Assembly (NCBI GenBank): GCA_045837725.1
Contig: JBEWZL010000260.1
Span: 124,001 to 188,000 of the forward strand
Source of the DNA: Vermamoeba vermiformis
Taxonomy: Eukaryota > Tubulinea > Echinamoebida
Length of the DNA stretch: 64,000 nucleotides
Reading direction: 5' to 3'
How positions within the stretch are numbered: position 1 is the first letter of the stretch; each line of letters starts with the position of its first letter. A program made the translations under genes and the position numbers. The notes below the pieces were generated by a model. It saw nothing but the letters and a program-made list of their open reading frames with translations. It searched no databases and was not told the DNA's origin. Of this stretch, positions 16,024 through 30,725 are shown piece by piece.

Positions 16024-16074
16024 CACTGCCAGAACTTGTAATATCTTGCTGTTTAATGAACACATCCAGAAGTT

Positions 16075-18910
16075 TTAGTTTTTTTCAGTGTGTGTCTTCT
16101 TAGGCTTGGCAGGGTTGATGTCTTTCTTGGCTTTTCGTTTCTTTGAGCCTTTTGCAGCAATTGGTATTGGTTTGTTTTCATCTGCCAACATGTCTGAATT
16201 TGCATTTGTATCTGTGATTTTAGAGAGGTACGACAGGAGGAACAACATGCTCAACCAATTGCTACCATTGGACTCAACAAAGTTTTGCTGATCAGTGACA
16301 TCTTGCTTTGTGCTTTCTCAGTAAGGAGGATTTTGAGGGTTTAGGATCCACCAACACAAAAATGTGTCCTTGATCCAAGAGTGGTGTCATGTGCCTTACA
16401 TCCTCACATTTGGCTTGCACACTTTTACATTGAATCAACAAGAAACGAATGAAGTCTGACTCTTGCTGGTGAAGTGCTTGGATTGGTGCCTGTCACACAA
16501 TTAGTGTTGCTACATAAGCTCTGAAATTGACTGGGTACTTTACCTCATTTTTTTCAACCTTGTTTGCAAGCGTTTGAAGTTTGTTCAGATCATCATTTTC
16601 CAGCATCAAGACAGGCACCAAAACATCAGCAAAGTTTAAATTAGCTTTGTTAATGATGATGGCTTGGGACTCTTTGAGACTAGGAAGTAGGGCTGCAAAT
16701 GTTCTGCTTTCAGCTTGCTTTGATTTTGTGACTTTGTCAATTACTTCACTTATTTGGCATTTTGCTTTGAAAACTCCTGTTAATCGAACCTGAATGCTCA
16801 CATTAGTTTATGTGCCAATATATTCATCCACAACTTACATAATGATTGCTGTACTTCCAATCTGCAACTAAACTTTGCATCTTAACATAGGTGTACTGAT
16901 TTTTGGCCTGAAGCTGGTATCGTGCCCAGAGTGATGTTGCACAAGCTACTTCAAGCCTAGAACCCTCTGTGCTTGTTTCTGAGCCATCACCTCCAACAAT
17001 ATCTGCTAGGATTGGAGAATAGGAGTCAAACAACTCAGAGGGCTTGTCTCCCTTCCATAATTCTGCTGAGATGTTCTAGTCATTGTTAGCAATCTAGCAC
17101 ACTAAGTCTACTTAACTCACCATTATTTCAGAGCCATAAAAGTGAAATGGCAGTGTGTAGCTACGACTTGCACATTGACCTTTAACTGGACCAAACTGAA
17201 TAGGCAGAATAATTCCCTTGCCCTCTAGCTCAGCATAAGTTGTTGCGCCTCTAATTCAGATTATTAAAATTAGAAGCTGCTGTAATTGGAATGGTACCTG
17301 ACTATGCCATTTTGAGGGTTGGTTAGGCAGAGGCTTAACTCCAACAAGACTTGCTTATCAAATTGACCAGCCAATCCTCTTTGAATAAAATAACTGGTGG
17401 CATTTCTGGTGAAAGTGTCAAATAATTGCTTCTGTTCTGCTGTAGTTATTGTCTCCCTGGCCAAGATGCCTTCAAATGATTGCAGAGCATCATGTAGAAT
17501 TTGTACTGCACGTGGAATTCCAAGACATCTCCTCCATAGAATATCAACTAGTCTTGAACCAGCAGCTGAGACATTCTTGCAAACTTTTTGATAGTATTCT
17601 TCTGATGACAGTGGATTCAGTGGCAGAATGACATCAGTCAGTATTCTAGTTGGGTCTTGAAGTTTACTCAAATCAGCTCCATAAAGTCCAACCTTTGCAC
17701 CGTGAGAATGAAACCACTAAGATAAGCCAACTTACCATCAGTACATGCACCTTAAACACTTTAGATTCCTGTGCAAATTCGTAGAACTGAATTAGTACGT
17801 GATACGCAACTGCTTTTTGCAAAGCTTCCTGAGCAAGAATTCCCTGGTAAAAAATGTTTAGTTAATATACCGATAGGGCTTCATTCAGGCAAACTTACTT
17901 GTGCTTCATCGATGTTGACCAATATAAGTGTTCCTGGAAGAGGCTGGCCAATTGGTGTGTAACCCTCTTTTTCAACGAGATGGATAAACAGTCGCATTAG
18001 GGAGAAGAATACGGTGTACTTTGGCTGCTCTGCTGCTTTTAGAAGTCCTGCACTTTCAAGCCACGTCTTGTCTTCATTACATTCAACATTCCACACATTT
18101 GGTATCATCATTTCTTTGGAACCAACAGTCCGTCCGTGAAATCGTCTGCAAATATTCCGGCTGACGATTGATCGGCAAATTAGGTCCGTTGCTTTAGCGA
18201 CGTCTTCCGCACTGTTTGGATCGCGTAACTGAAAATCAAGCTTGAGACCAGAGATCGAGAGGACAACAGACTGCTGCAATGTTCGATGAAGATTGACCAA
18301 GAACCTGATTCGCTTCGTCCTCTCAGACCTGTCTTGAAGCGTCTCAGAACCGCTTTCTATCTCGTTAAGTATCGTCTTCAGCTCTTTGGTGTTCTCTAAA
18401 GGCAACGACTTGTTCTCGATAAAGGCTTGCAGGACCTCAGCGTTGTGAAAGACGCGGATCGCCCACTCCAACAACAGACGTGTCTTTCCGTAGCCAGGAG
18501 CAGTTGTCAGGACGGCTGCTTTTGGCTTGGTACTTCCGATACGCGTAAAATTTGCGAAGCAGTCGTTCAGCAGAGACAGCAGCGCGAGTTGACGATTAAA
18601 GAACGGTGGTTGAGCCAAATTTCTCCAGGGCACTGGATCGTCGACGCCACTGGGTAGCGGGAAGGTGAATCTCTCGTCCTCGGGATGGGGAACGAGGTAG
18701 TCTGCGTTATAAGCCAGCAGCTCGTTGCAATGATTTATCACTTTTTTGATCCCGCGAGTTGAAAGCTTTTGCAGCTGGGTATAAATTTTGAATATTACTC
18801 TCTTTTCCTCTTTTGTAAATAGTTAGTATTAACATTATTGCGCGTAAGTCTCGAAGCAAGACTGAATATAGAAACTCACCACCATCTTCTAAAGCTTCTT
18901 GCTTCTCCAT
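16075..18910 (-). CDS. Crinkler-like P-loop ATPase
   Basis: About nine exons. Exon 1 is MEKQEALED. The second exon (to 17899) contains ADYLVPHPEDERFTFPLP, the Walker A motif TTAPGYGKTRLLLEWA and the Walker B motif GTLILVNIDEAQ. Downstream exons read ILAQEALQKAVAYHVLIQFY, then TRILTDVILPLNPLSSEEYY with RRCLGIPRAVQILHDAL, then GIILPIQFGPVKGQCASRSY, EVACATSLWARYQLQ, and VRLTGVFKAKCQISEVIDKV. The tail ends in a lysine-rich segment, KGSKKRKAKKDINPAKPKK, possibly a nuclear localisation signal. Layout and order resemble the ATPase cores of Crinkler-type effectors in oomycetes, chytrids and mucoromycotes; function in a free-living cell is unknown. The tail needs either an intron at 16306-16399 or a +1 shift. 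The 3' half (about 16080-17750) is strongly depleted in CpG, unlike the 5' half. Confidence 0.65.
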
Positions 18911-19419
18911 TCGAGACTCTATAATCGAGGAAATATTATCAATTAATTATTCTTAGCAATTAAACGCCTGCAGAGTTTTGTCTGATTTTTTAAAGCAAAA
19001 TCGAATTTGGATTTGAGCCAAAACTCCGTCAAAGAGTAATCTAATCCTTCTTGGCACAGATAAACAATTATATTAAAATTTAAAAATCAGGAGAAGTAAA
19101 ATAAGGAGCAATTTTCCATTTAGTAACGCGCATCTAAAATCTCCTTCAGCGACACGAGTCTGCAGAACTTACATTATTGATTTAGTTACTTTGTTGTCGT
19201 TTAACATTGACATAATCAACATTGTGGACTACAACTGGTCAAAACCAAAAAGTCTGCCATTTGCAGCTGAACTGGTTATCTTGCTAGAATAATTTTACAG
19301 TATCGCGTAGCAGGAAGATAAATACGGTTTTATTATGTACATTCCGGTTACTAGCATTGGATTACTATATTACATATTTAACAGGTTTAGTGATTATGTT
19401 CGTATGGGTTGATAAGCTA
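18911..19419. other. Intergenic region
   Basis: About 510 bp of AT-rich sequence upstream of the ATPase gene and downstream of the receptor gene stop. I see no open frame, repeat or RNA gene. It should contain the ATPase promoter and the receptor's 3' UTR. Confidence 0.4.
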
Positions 19420-22400
19420 TTAGACGTTGATATCAAACTCGGGCAGTTCCGGGATCCCGCTCGACGACTCATCACTTGAACTGAATGAAGGCCTACTATT
19501 ATCAAAATTGGCAAAGTTCTTGCTGATATCGTTTTCTCTTCGTTCGAAGCTCGAGTTAGCGACAGAGTCGTTCTTCTTGTAATTCTTTCGTTTCTTCTTA
19601 TACGCCCTCTCGCTGTCTTTAGATCTCGACTTCAAGCTCGGATCCGTTCGAGGCCTCTTACTCGGCACTTTCTCTTTATCTTTCGACTCTCGTTCAGAAA
19701 ACCTCTTCTTGTCTCTCTCTTTCGCGCCACTACTTCGCAAAGGCGCCGTTCGATCGCTCAAGGCCGGCTCATTGTTGTTATTGTTCGTGCTCTCAACGAT
19801 TACTGTCGCGGGCTTCGGGCTCGGCATGCGATTCTTCTCGCCTGATTTATTCCGTCCTTCTTTGTCTTCACTTTTTCGCGCTGACGGCATCAGGCTCTCT
19901 TTGTCGCGTGAACTAGGTTGACTGCCATTGCCATTTGTTCCGACTCGTTTCAACTCTGGCAACTCAATCTCGTTCTTGTCCACACCAGCGTTGTGATTGT
20001 TATTTTCATCGGTGTTCAGCGTGTTTGAACTTGACACGGGCAACAACAATCCTCCGTTAGCGTTCTTCAATTGATTCAGTTCTTTGGTCAGTTCGCTGTT
20101 TTGGCCCTTCAAGACTTCATTCTGCTTCGTCAATTCTTTCACGCGGCCCATCAACTTTTCAATCTCCGATTTGATGTTAATAAACTCGTCGTCCATCGAT
20201 GACACCGTAGAATTGTAGTAGCCGCTGCGACCAGCGGAATATTGTGAGTACATGCTCGAATCATTCGTGCCACGCGACATGGCATCGCCGGGTTGGTGAC
20301 CCTTCTCGCTATTAATCGGTGATAATTTTCCGCTGCCGAAGCCAGTTCTGACGTAATGAAATTTGTTCACGAACAGCGTTATCACCGTGATGAGATTGCC
20401 AATAATAATTCCGAATGCGTGAATGGCAAACATTGCATGGGGCTCAACCGCGTCTGAAAACTCCAACGCGACGACAGCTAAATTATAAGTATATATTAGT
20501 ACATAAACGCGGGTATATGTGTTAGATTTACTATTCGAAGAAATCAAACACAGATTTACTTTCACAAGAATCGACCCAAAAAAAATTTGTGTAATAAAAT
20601 CAGTTTTTGTGCATCAAAAAGTACTTCTTAATTTATCGAGTATTCAATACTACCACTATATTAAAGTATGCGTATAATATGACTTACCAACACCACAAAA
20701 GGCGATGCAATAGATGATGAAGGCCAATAACTTGGACTCGTTGTAGACCTTGTTCGGAATAACTCGGATGCGCACCGTCAAATAAATTCCAACGGCAACT
20801 ACGGCACCATTGTACACCACAGATATAATCACAAAGATGGTGCGCACATTCGATGTCGAGCATTCCATTTGCCACGTGGAAGGTTTGTACGGGTTCTCTG
20901 GCTCCAACATCGGGTCATTGCCGAGAGCTGCAATTACAACCGCGATGGCGATTTCAATGGCGACCAGCACAGCAGTAATAATCGTCAGTCTCGCGTCGGT
21001 GATGTTGTTAATAGTCAACGACTTGTTGTTGTAAAGCGACCAGATCCGCCACACTTTTGCGAACAACGAGCCAAATGTCATGATGAAACCGATGCCCAAG
21101 AGCAATGGATTTAACGTGCACGTGGCCACTGAGACATTGCTCGGCGAATCAACAAAGATACTGCTGTACGAGATCAATGTGCCCACGAGAATGTAGCACA
21201 AGAACAACGAGCTCGAGTGCGAGATGACTGGATTGCGACGATAGGCCAAGACACAAATCAGCAGTGCTACTGATAGTGCCATAGAGACTAAGCGAAAATA
21301 ATATTATTAGGATTGCTATTAATAGAATGACCGTTGAAGAATCAATACCGCATAGTATCATTTAAAATAAACGCAGTCTATTTAGATTTAATAGATTGGC
21401 CATTAAAGAATCAAAAATTAATACGTGATCGGTTACTATTTTTAGGGTTTTTATCGAGAAAATTTGTTCGATAAATTTCCTCAATGAAACGATTGCCAAA
21501 AATTGGTATTATTTAATCAAGCTCACAAGTCTAATATTGGTGTGGCCGATAAACGTAATCTATTAATATAAAGTTCATATATAAATAGCACTTACGAATT
21601 GTCACAGCAAAAACGCCCCAATCGACGGCAGTATATTGAGGATTGAAAAATCTCTCGTGCCACTGTAGATGATTAATGTTAATTATGATTACGATAAATA
21701 TGATATTATAGCGCCGTGTATATCAATAAATTTTATAATACGAATTAATAAGGCGTCATACCTGCGGAATCGGATAAATCATATCGACTTGTTGGATCCG
21801 ACTTGGTGCGAGAACCATAAGCGTATTATTCGATGAGCTATTCGTCAACACATCGCTGGCAGTGATTGTAGGTTGATATTGCAAAAATGGCACGGGTCTA
21901 AGCTGCGTGTGGTCAGATCCGAATTGGTACGGGCCTAGATGATAGATCTCGCATTAGTAATGCTCGAGATGAGTTATAAATATTATTAGTGTGCTTATAT
22001 AATAATAAAATGTCTTAAGTGTCGCTTCGGATATTGATTAACGGATAGCCGGAAAGCATCCGTCTCGGAGGTTGCGTTAATTAATGCCACATCCACACAT
22101 TTAATATAACATACGGAACATAAATCGCACCGAATATAAAAATAAACAATATTAATTAATTCAAGCACATAGCCGCCTCAATTTAAAGATTTACATTTCG
22201 AGAACTTCTAAAATTGGCAATTTGCGCATCTCGATAGTGAGGCGCTTAAAATTAATGCCAAGATAAGCGGCTACGCATTATGCGATGCACTCGGGTAATA
22301 TGAATAAAATAACGTATTTTCTGGCAAAGCAAGTAAAGATCTAATTTGTTGAACGTACCGAAAAAAGTTTCGACTTGATTACGGCCCAATGCTTGCGCTA

Positions 22401-23448
22401 CTTCATCATCCTGCAATGTACCAGCAGTCTCTATAGCAACTGTTAATAAGAGACCTGCAACAGTCGCGTAGGCGTTCGTTGGCACTGCTTCTTTAAGGAA
22501 CAGAGTTCTGTATCTGGATTTGAATCTCGAGTAACTTCCAAAGTAGACGTCTTTGTAGTCTATGCCAGGACCAGCTACATCATGACCAGCGAGGTAAGCC
22601 ACTAAATTGGGATCTGCATCCCCGTACAAGTTATCGCCGATGAGATCGACCACAACCGCACTCGGCAAATAGTCCAAATCTTTCATTACTTGCAACATGT
22701 ATCGTACGTTGGCCGAGAAAGTGCACATCATCAGCACATCCGCTTCGAGCTTCTTAACTTGCAGGATTGTGTCATACAAATTTTGCTTTTGTTCATCCGT
22801 TGGTTCCACGTCGGCAGCTGTTATTGATAATGTCTTGACTATGTCCAAGCTGTAGTCTGGCGCATTTTGAGCGACACCAGCGCAAATTGAGCTGTGCAAC
22901 ACTGAATCCTCGGTTACTAATGTGATCGTCTGCGCTCCTTTAAGTCTCAACGTCGGAAGGGACTGCAAAGCAAATCGCGATGCTGAAGGGTATACTGAGA
23001 ACGCCTTATTCGAGTCCTGAAAGAACGAATCCGCTGCCACTAAAATACCGATCAATAGCCGATTTGCTGCTTCAGTGACATTCCTTGCTTCTAATGCCAA
23101 CTCGGTGGTGACTGGGGCCAATAAATAATCCACAGATCTATCATTGACTAACTGTTCATAATTCAGACGCACTTGGTCAACATTTCCGAAATCCTCCAAA
23201 ATTTTTAATTGGAACTGAATGGTTGCATTATTTAGCTGTAATTTATATTCGTCGTTTGCCCATTGTTGCCATACTAATAATCCATTCATTGTATCTTGGC
23301 TGAACTGTTGTTTCATAGGCGAGGAGCTCTGAAAAGACAGACTGATCCCTACTGTTACATTCAGGATGGAGCTCCCAGCCGAAATATTTACAAATAAATA
23401 TAATATTAGTGTTACAAATAGCACGGGCATATTACGGGCTATTCGCAT
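19420..23448 (-). CDS. GABA-B-like class C G-protein-coupled receptor
   Basis: Plasma-membrane receptor. The N-terminal signal peptide (MPVLFVTLILYLFVNISAGS) leads into a Venus-flytrap ligand domain in the long first exon (23448 to about 22360): FSQDTMNGLLVWQQWANDEY, LLAPVTTELALEARNVTEAA, and an end near QALGRNQVETFFG. Exons near 21945-21770 and 21670-21600 give the linker. The heptahelical core (about 21290-20656) reads MALSVALLICVLAYRRNPVI, SSLFLCYILVGTLISYSSIF, then further helices; the last helices are at about 20480-20340. Like animal GABA-B subunits, the cytoplasmic tail has a coiled coil (IKSEIEKLMGRVKELTKQNE) followed by a charged Lys/Arg/Ser-rich tail ending in DINV. The ligand is unknown. 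Dictyostelium Grl receptors and zoosporic fungi carry similar proteins. The region 21950-22335 between the two ectodomain exons is about 390 bp and shows no clear coding. Confidence 0.9.
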
Positions 23449-24002
23449 GCTTCTTAAAAGTTCGTTATCGCTTCTCTAGTTGTTGCATGTTTGTTGTTTC
23501 TTGGGCGACTAAATTTACAAAATTGAAAAACCAACTTATGACGGCTGCTAAATATAGCGCGACCAAAAGAATACCTTATATACGTTGCACTATGCTTGTT
23601 TGGACCTAACCTAGGTCATTACGCTAACAAAAAATGTTGTGTGGGAATTTGATCTAAATTTAGCATTTTTTCTGGCGCCGGTGATTAACCGCCGATCCAA
23701 CGGACATTGCATTGAGGGCACTAACTGTTCACTGCAAGAATACAGCAGAATCATGGCATCGGAAGCCTCCTGAAAAGTCGAATAACGATTCACAAAAGAT
23801 ATTCTTAGCTTGCGCCCTTCGGATGCCTAATAGCACTGAAATTACACCTTAATGCTTATTTTATCGATTTTGACTGATCTAAAAGATTTGGTATGGCACG
23901 GAATCCCAAATTAGCCCTCTTCCGCGAGAAACAGATTTTTGAGGCAAGATCTCAGGCCTTTGTCTCATTTAATCGTGCAAGGCTACAACAAACGGATTAA
24001 TT
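23449..24002. other. Intergenic region with divergent promoters
   Basis: About 550 bp between the receptor start and the small membrane protein start on the other strand. Only short open frames without recognisable similarity are present (for example 23611-23793 minus). I see no RNA gene or repeat. Confidence 0.4.
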
Positions 24003-24404
24003 ATGTCTTCTTTGATCACTCTTAACAGGGCCTGTGGCGCGTACGAGTTGGCATTCGCTGTATTTCACGCACAATTCCCTAAATTGCTCAGATGGAACGT
24101 ACAGCTACCGAGGCTTTCTACCGATAATGCAGGAGTAATGAAAATTCTCAATCTATGCCTTACCTTTAAATTTGCGTGGTCTACATACATGTTTTGGACT
24201 TGCGACGATGATCTAAACACGACCAAACTCGGAAAATCATTCAAGTTAGGTCAAACAATATTTTGGATCCTACGCTTTATCGAGCAATTTATCTACCTCA
24301 ATGTAGAGCATCCTGTCCACAGATTGCTTACGATTATTTTTGGATCTGGTGTGTTACTCCACGGCTACAACTTCTTGCAACACAAAGGCCGTGCAAATAA
24401 ATAG
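24003..24404 (+). CDS. Small multi-helix membrane protein, bacterial-like
   Basis: Intronless frame of 133 residues. Hydrophobic segments are visible near residues 10-25, 47-65, 83-100 and 105-122 (for example MKILNLCLTFKFAWSTYMFW and LLTIIFGSGVLLHGYNFL), giving about four helices. The pattern GAYELAFAVFHAQFPKLLRW followed by VMKILNLCLTF resembles conserved hypothetical membrane proteins of bacteria. No function is known to me. Lack of introns in an intron-rich neighbourhood fits either a recent bacterial origin or simply small size. The start is the first ATG of the frame. Confidence 0.65.
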   Translation: MSSLITLNRACGAYELAFAVFHAQFPKLLRWNVQLPRLSTDNAGVMKILNLCLTFKFAWSTYMFWTCDDDLNTTKLGKSFKLGQTIFWILRFIEQFIYLNVEHPVHRLLTIIFGSGVLLHGYNFLQHKGRANK

Positions 24405-24651
24405 GCTAATTGCGCTTTGATTGTTATTGAATCAAAAATTGCTTCAATAATGAAATCTAACGGAATAAAAGTACATTTTTAGATTTTTGTGTTCCGTTAA
24501 GTAATGCGGCAAGACTTGCAAACTCTACCCATAGCTTTGCACTAGCAGCATAAAGACACTAGGTCTTATTATGAACATTAATCCAAAAAGTCCCGCTATT
24601 CTCCTCTAGCGAGTTGCAAAAATTTTACCTAATTTGATTTTGCGAGCAAGA

Positions 24652-26391
24652 ATGTCCAACAAGCAACACAAGCGTTCAAAAAATAAGCATAGGCATAGCA
24701 ATTACCGCGACGATCATAGAGATCGCAGAGATGGCTTTGACCGCGAAAGAGAGTATGAACACGAATCTATGAATGACGGATCTTACTCTCAAAGGCCGCA
24801 GCAATATGATCAAGGATATAATAATGGCAGAAAAGATTATCAGAGGTATAATAACGATCAGCGACAACCAGATCAGCAGTGGCAGCAGAATAAGCTTTCT
24901 CGATCGTTTTCGGGATCTAGAAGTGATAATAGAGGAGGAAACCCGAGACATTTAGTTTTTGCATGCAATATTGATCATTATTCAGCGTTAGTAAAGGCTA
25001 GCGCAACAAAGCCAACAGAGATCGCGTCATTTTCAATTACAGATGGCGTTCGAACAACACCTGGTAGCGTAGTAAGTTCATTTAAAATAATAACAAAATA
25101 TATAGTATTTTCTAAAATTATTTATCGATTATTTAACGAACGCTGAAAGATTTTATTTTTTGACAACGCGCTCGATCAACGAGCAGACTTGTTTTAATCC
25201 TGACTTATGTAGAAACAATATCATGCACCTACTCTACCCCTCGATCTTAATATTGGCTTTGAAACACGAACACTTAAGCAAGAGGCACATAGTAACATTG
25301 AACCAGTCATCGCAACTTTAAGTGACAATCAAATAGACGTACGAAATACTGTGGAATATTTACAATTATATTTATTAATGCAATTTTATTACTATAGCTT
25401 TCTGACGTCCACTTCATATCGTTCAGAAATAATTTCAACAAAATATTCGGCGCGCCTTACAGCAATAATCCGTGGGAAATTGATGTATATAGACAAAATA
25501 ACATTATTTATTTCGACGTTGTAAAATTAGAAGAGAGAAATAGCGCCTTTGGCGAAAAAGCTACTTATTGGGGGTACGATCTTACACTCATTTAAGCACT
25601 TAACCAACGTATTAATTATATTCAAAAGGTATAAATTCGAGGAATACTGCACGGCTGGAGTAGAAGAAAATGGGGCGTTTGATCCAAATAATCAATTCTG
25701 TAGACTTTTAAAGCTTCAAATTGACTCGCACACGTAAGTTCAATAACTCAAAATTAATTATCGCCAAATCTCTTATATTATTATAGAATTATTATTGGTG
25801 CTGAAATCGATTGCTACGAACTTGATGCTGAGCCAAAAGAAGGTGAAGACATTGAAATGAAAGAAAATGACGACACGGATGATGGATCCGTCAAGTATCA
25901 TTACGTAGAGCTAAAAACGGCGAAATCGCTCGATAATTTCCGAGAAGAAGGAAAATTCAGGAGGTAAATATTATTAAATAATGAAAGATTTGTATTAACT
26001 TGTCGTGTAAAGGTACAAAATGATGAACTTTTGGATCCAAAGTTTCTTGGGTGACGTGCCGGAGATCAAAGTGGGCTTTAGAGACGATAAAGGCATTGTG
26101 AATAAGATTGAAAGCTTTCAAACTTTAGAAGTGCCGAAGTACGCTGAACATTGGGTACGTGGCCGCAAGATCTAACATAATTTTTTTTCTTACACGCGCT
26201 AGTATCTAAGGCATATACACTATACTAATATTATATTATAGGACGCACAAAAGTGCATAAATTTTGCATCATCGCTGTTATCACTGTTGAAATTATCGAC
26301 GCAGAACAACAAACGGTACACGATGACCTTCAATCATCCCTTTACGCATGTTGAGCTGCATTTAAGTCAAAAAGAAGGCACATTCTTGTAA
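24652..26391 (+). CDS. DXO/RAI1-family decapping exoribonuclease
   Basis: Nuclear RNA 5'-end quality-control enzyme that removes incomplete or NAD caps. An N-terminal disordered Arg/Asp/Gln/Tyr-rich extension of about 100 residues precedes the family core. The core reads TEIASFSITDGVRTTPGSV joined in phase to KQYHAPTLPLDLNIGFETRT (compare the DXO 'LPLDLNxGYE' motif). It continues with NPWEIDVYRQNNIIYFDVV, then the catalytic motifs: YKFEEYCT, GAEIDCYE, HYVELKTAKS, and RYKMMNFWIQSFLGDVPEIK. The acidic metal ligands and the catalytic Lys are present. The C-terminus is INFASSLLSLLKL and a beta strand pair ending in GTFL. The start is the ATG at 24652, since upstream codons in the frame are not ATG. 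DXO and RAI1 cannot be told apart by eye. Confidence 0.93.
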
Positions 26392-26480
26392 ATAATAAAC
26401 ACATTAATAATAATTGTTCGGAAGCACGTGCTTAATCGATAAAATTAGCTCAGAATGGTTTTTTTATTTTGAGCAGCAAT

Positions 26481-28724
<2,244 letters not shown>

Positions 28725-29293
28725 CGAAGTTCCGGTGGATCTCACAAATCGCCGCTGTATTGACAGGCGCGCACTATTTTCCTATATTCTGTACATAGCC
28801 AATAAAAAATCAGTTGCAGGCTTTAATCCGAAATTATCCTCGTTCATGAAATTGTACGATCCGGACCGTTTTTCAGACTTGGTTCCCAACTCGATCCGCT
28901 TCTCCCAAATTAAAATATCGGGCAATTCTACAAAAAAGAATTTACGTCGCGCAACACTTACCTCGGGCAAGAGAATTAATTGAAAATTAATTACGTATTT
29001 CGGTTCTAAGGTTGGTGGATCTATAAAATCTCCGAGAATGCATCCGTAGTGGTGTCGGGCATCGTCCCGCTACATCTATGGCACGTGAAAGAAGCGTCTG
29101 CCGTAAAATTCGATCTTCCCGAACCCGAAAGATTACGCCGTTCCGAGTTTCATTAATTGTACACTTTTGGATTCTCCGACAAAATTTGGCCCAAAACGGA
29201 ACGACGGGCTTGATTGAAAACTTTCGGCGCGCTTTGTCGGGTTATTCAGAAATCAACTTTCAAGCGCGAACAACGCATCGGGAACTCACCTCC
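28725..29293. other. Intergenic region
   Basis: About 570 bp between ALG8 and the sterol desaturase on the same strand. Open frames cross it (for example from 28654 and 29078) but show no family signature and are probably chance. It is expected to hold the desaturase promoter. Confidence 0.4.
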
Positions 29294-30725
29294 ATGGAAA
29301 TAATTAACTCGATCTCAAACCTCGACTTCGTTCACCCGAAGAGTGACACTATTTATCAAGAAAGCCTTATGGCACTTATTGTAGCTAAGAATGACCCTCC
29401 TGCTATGATGCTTGCTAAATTGGCTGCTACCTATGTAAGTCGGACTTCAATAGGACGCCGCCTAAGTTTCGGGTTTCATCTTCGGATCGCGTACTGATCT
29501 TCAAAATATTTTTTAGGCTTGCCTCAGCTTTACCTTCTATATGCTTATTTCAGTATTCGACTATGTTTATTTGTACCAACAACGTTGGGGAAAGCGCGAT
29601 CACAGCATCCCTCAAATCGACAAGCCCCTTAAAACTGGACAACTCTGGAAAGAAGTAAGTGCGCAAAATTCACAAACAATTATTACACGCGATATCAAAC
29701 CGCATATTTCCGTGGCTTAATCCCCGAACAGTCTTCTTACTCGCTCAATAACAGATCAAGTGGAACTTATTCAACTGCATTGGTTCTTCTTGCTTGGCTG
29801 CTCCTTGGATCTATGCTGGTCACTTCTCTAAGTACAGCAGGGTCTACCACCACGTTGAGGAGTACGGCTGGGCTTGGATTCCTGTTTCAGTCTTCCTTTT
29901 CGTCGCCATCAGCGAGTTCATGATTTACTGGGCTCACAGAATCTTGCACGAGGTTCCTATTCTCTACAAGTACATCCACAAGCCTCACCACGACTTTATT
30001 GCCGTCGATTCTTTCACTGGAGCTGCTTTCCATCCAAGTACGAAGATATTTTTGTGAACCGCTTTTCGGTTTTTTGCCCGTCCTGAAAATTATTTATTTA
30101 TTCTCCGCACGTTGCGGGTAGCTTTAAATTATGGTTAGTCAAAGCGGGTGATATTCACCCTCCTTTGGTTAACCGCAAGCTGCATAACGCATCCGGACAA
30201 ACTTTCTAAAAAAGGAACGGTCAAAAAATCTTTTTCTATTGATTACATTTATTTAATTTGTCGTTTATAAGTCGGAGCGAGTAATTATTGTTATCTTCAT
30301 TCAATCTCACTTCTTTCTCGAAAAGTCTTAGCAAGATCGAAGCTAACTTTGCTATTCTTTAGTCGACGCTTTTATCCAAGGCTTCCCTTACTTCGGCATG
30401 CCCTTCATCGTTCCTATGCACGAGAACTTTGTCTTGGCTGCCTTGCTCTTCGTTATGTGCTGGAGCGTCTCCATCCACGACCGCGTTACTTTTGCTAGGT
30501 AAGTTTTTTTGCCTTATTATTGCAATTTCAGCATTCGCTAATCTTAATAACTACAGATGGAAGTTCTTGAACGGTGCTGGTCACCACTGGATCCACCACA
30601 CTAAGTTCGTATTTAACTACGGACAAGTCTTGACTTTTATGGACAGACTCTTTGGAACTTACTACGATCCGTACGTTAACGTTGGCAAAGACGAGGTCCA
30701 AAAGCAAATGCAAGAACAATCATAA
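29294..30725 (+). CDS. Sterol C-5 desaturase (ERG3/SC5D family)
   Basis: ER membrane di-iron desaturase introducing the C5-C6 double bond in sterols. Exons read MEIINSISNLDFVHPKSDTI, then LSFTFYMLISVFDYVYLYQQ, the segment IKWNLFNCIGSSCLAAPWIY, and the histidine motifs HRILH (HX3H), HKPHH (HX2HH) and HHWIHH near the C-terminus. The stretch AVDSFTGAAFHP joined to DAFIQGFPYFGMPFIVPMHE corresponds to the ERG3 'FAxHAFHPxDG' region, which favours C-5 desaturase over C-4 methyl oxidase. The intron at about 30050-30361 is about 310 bp, longer than usual. The last exons end in VQKQMQEQS. All metal-binding histidines appear intact. Confidence 0.88.
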
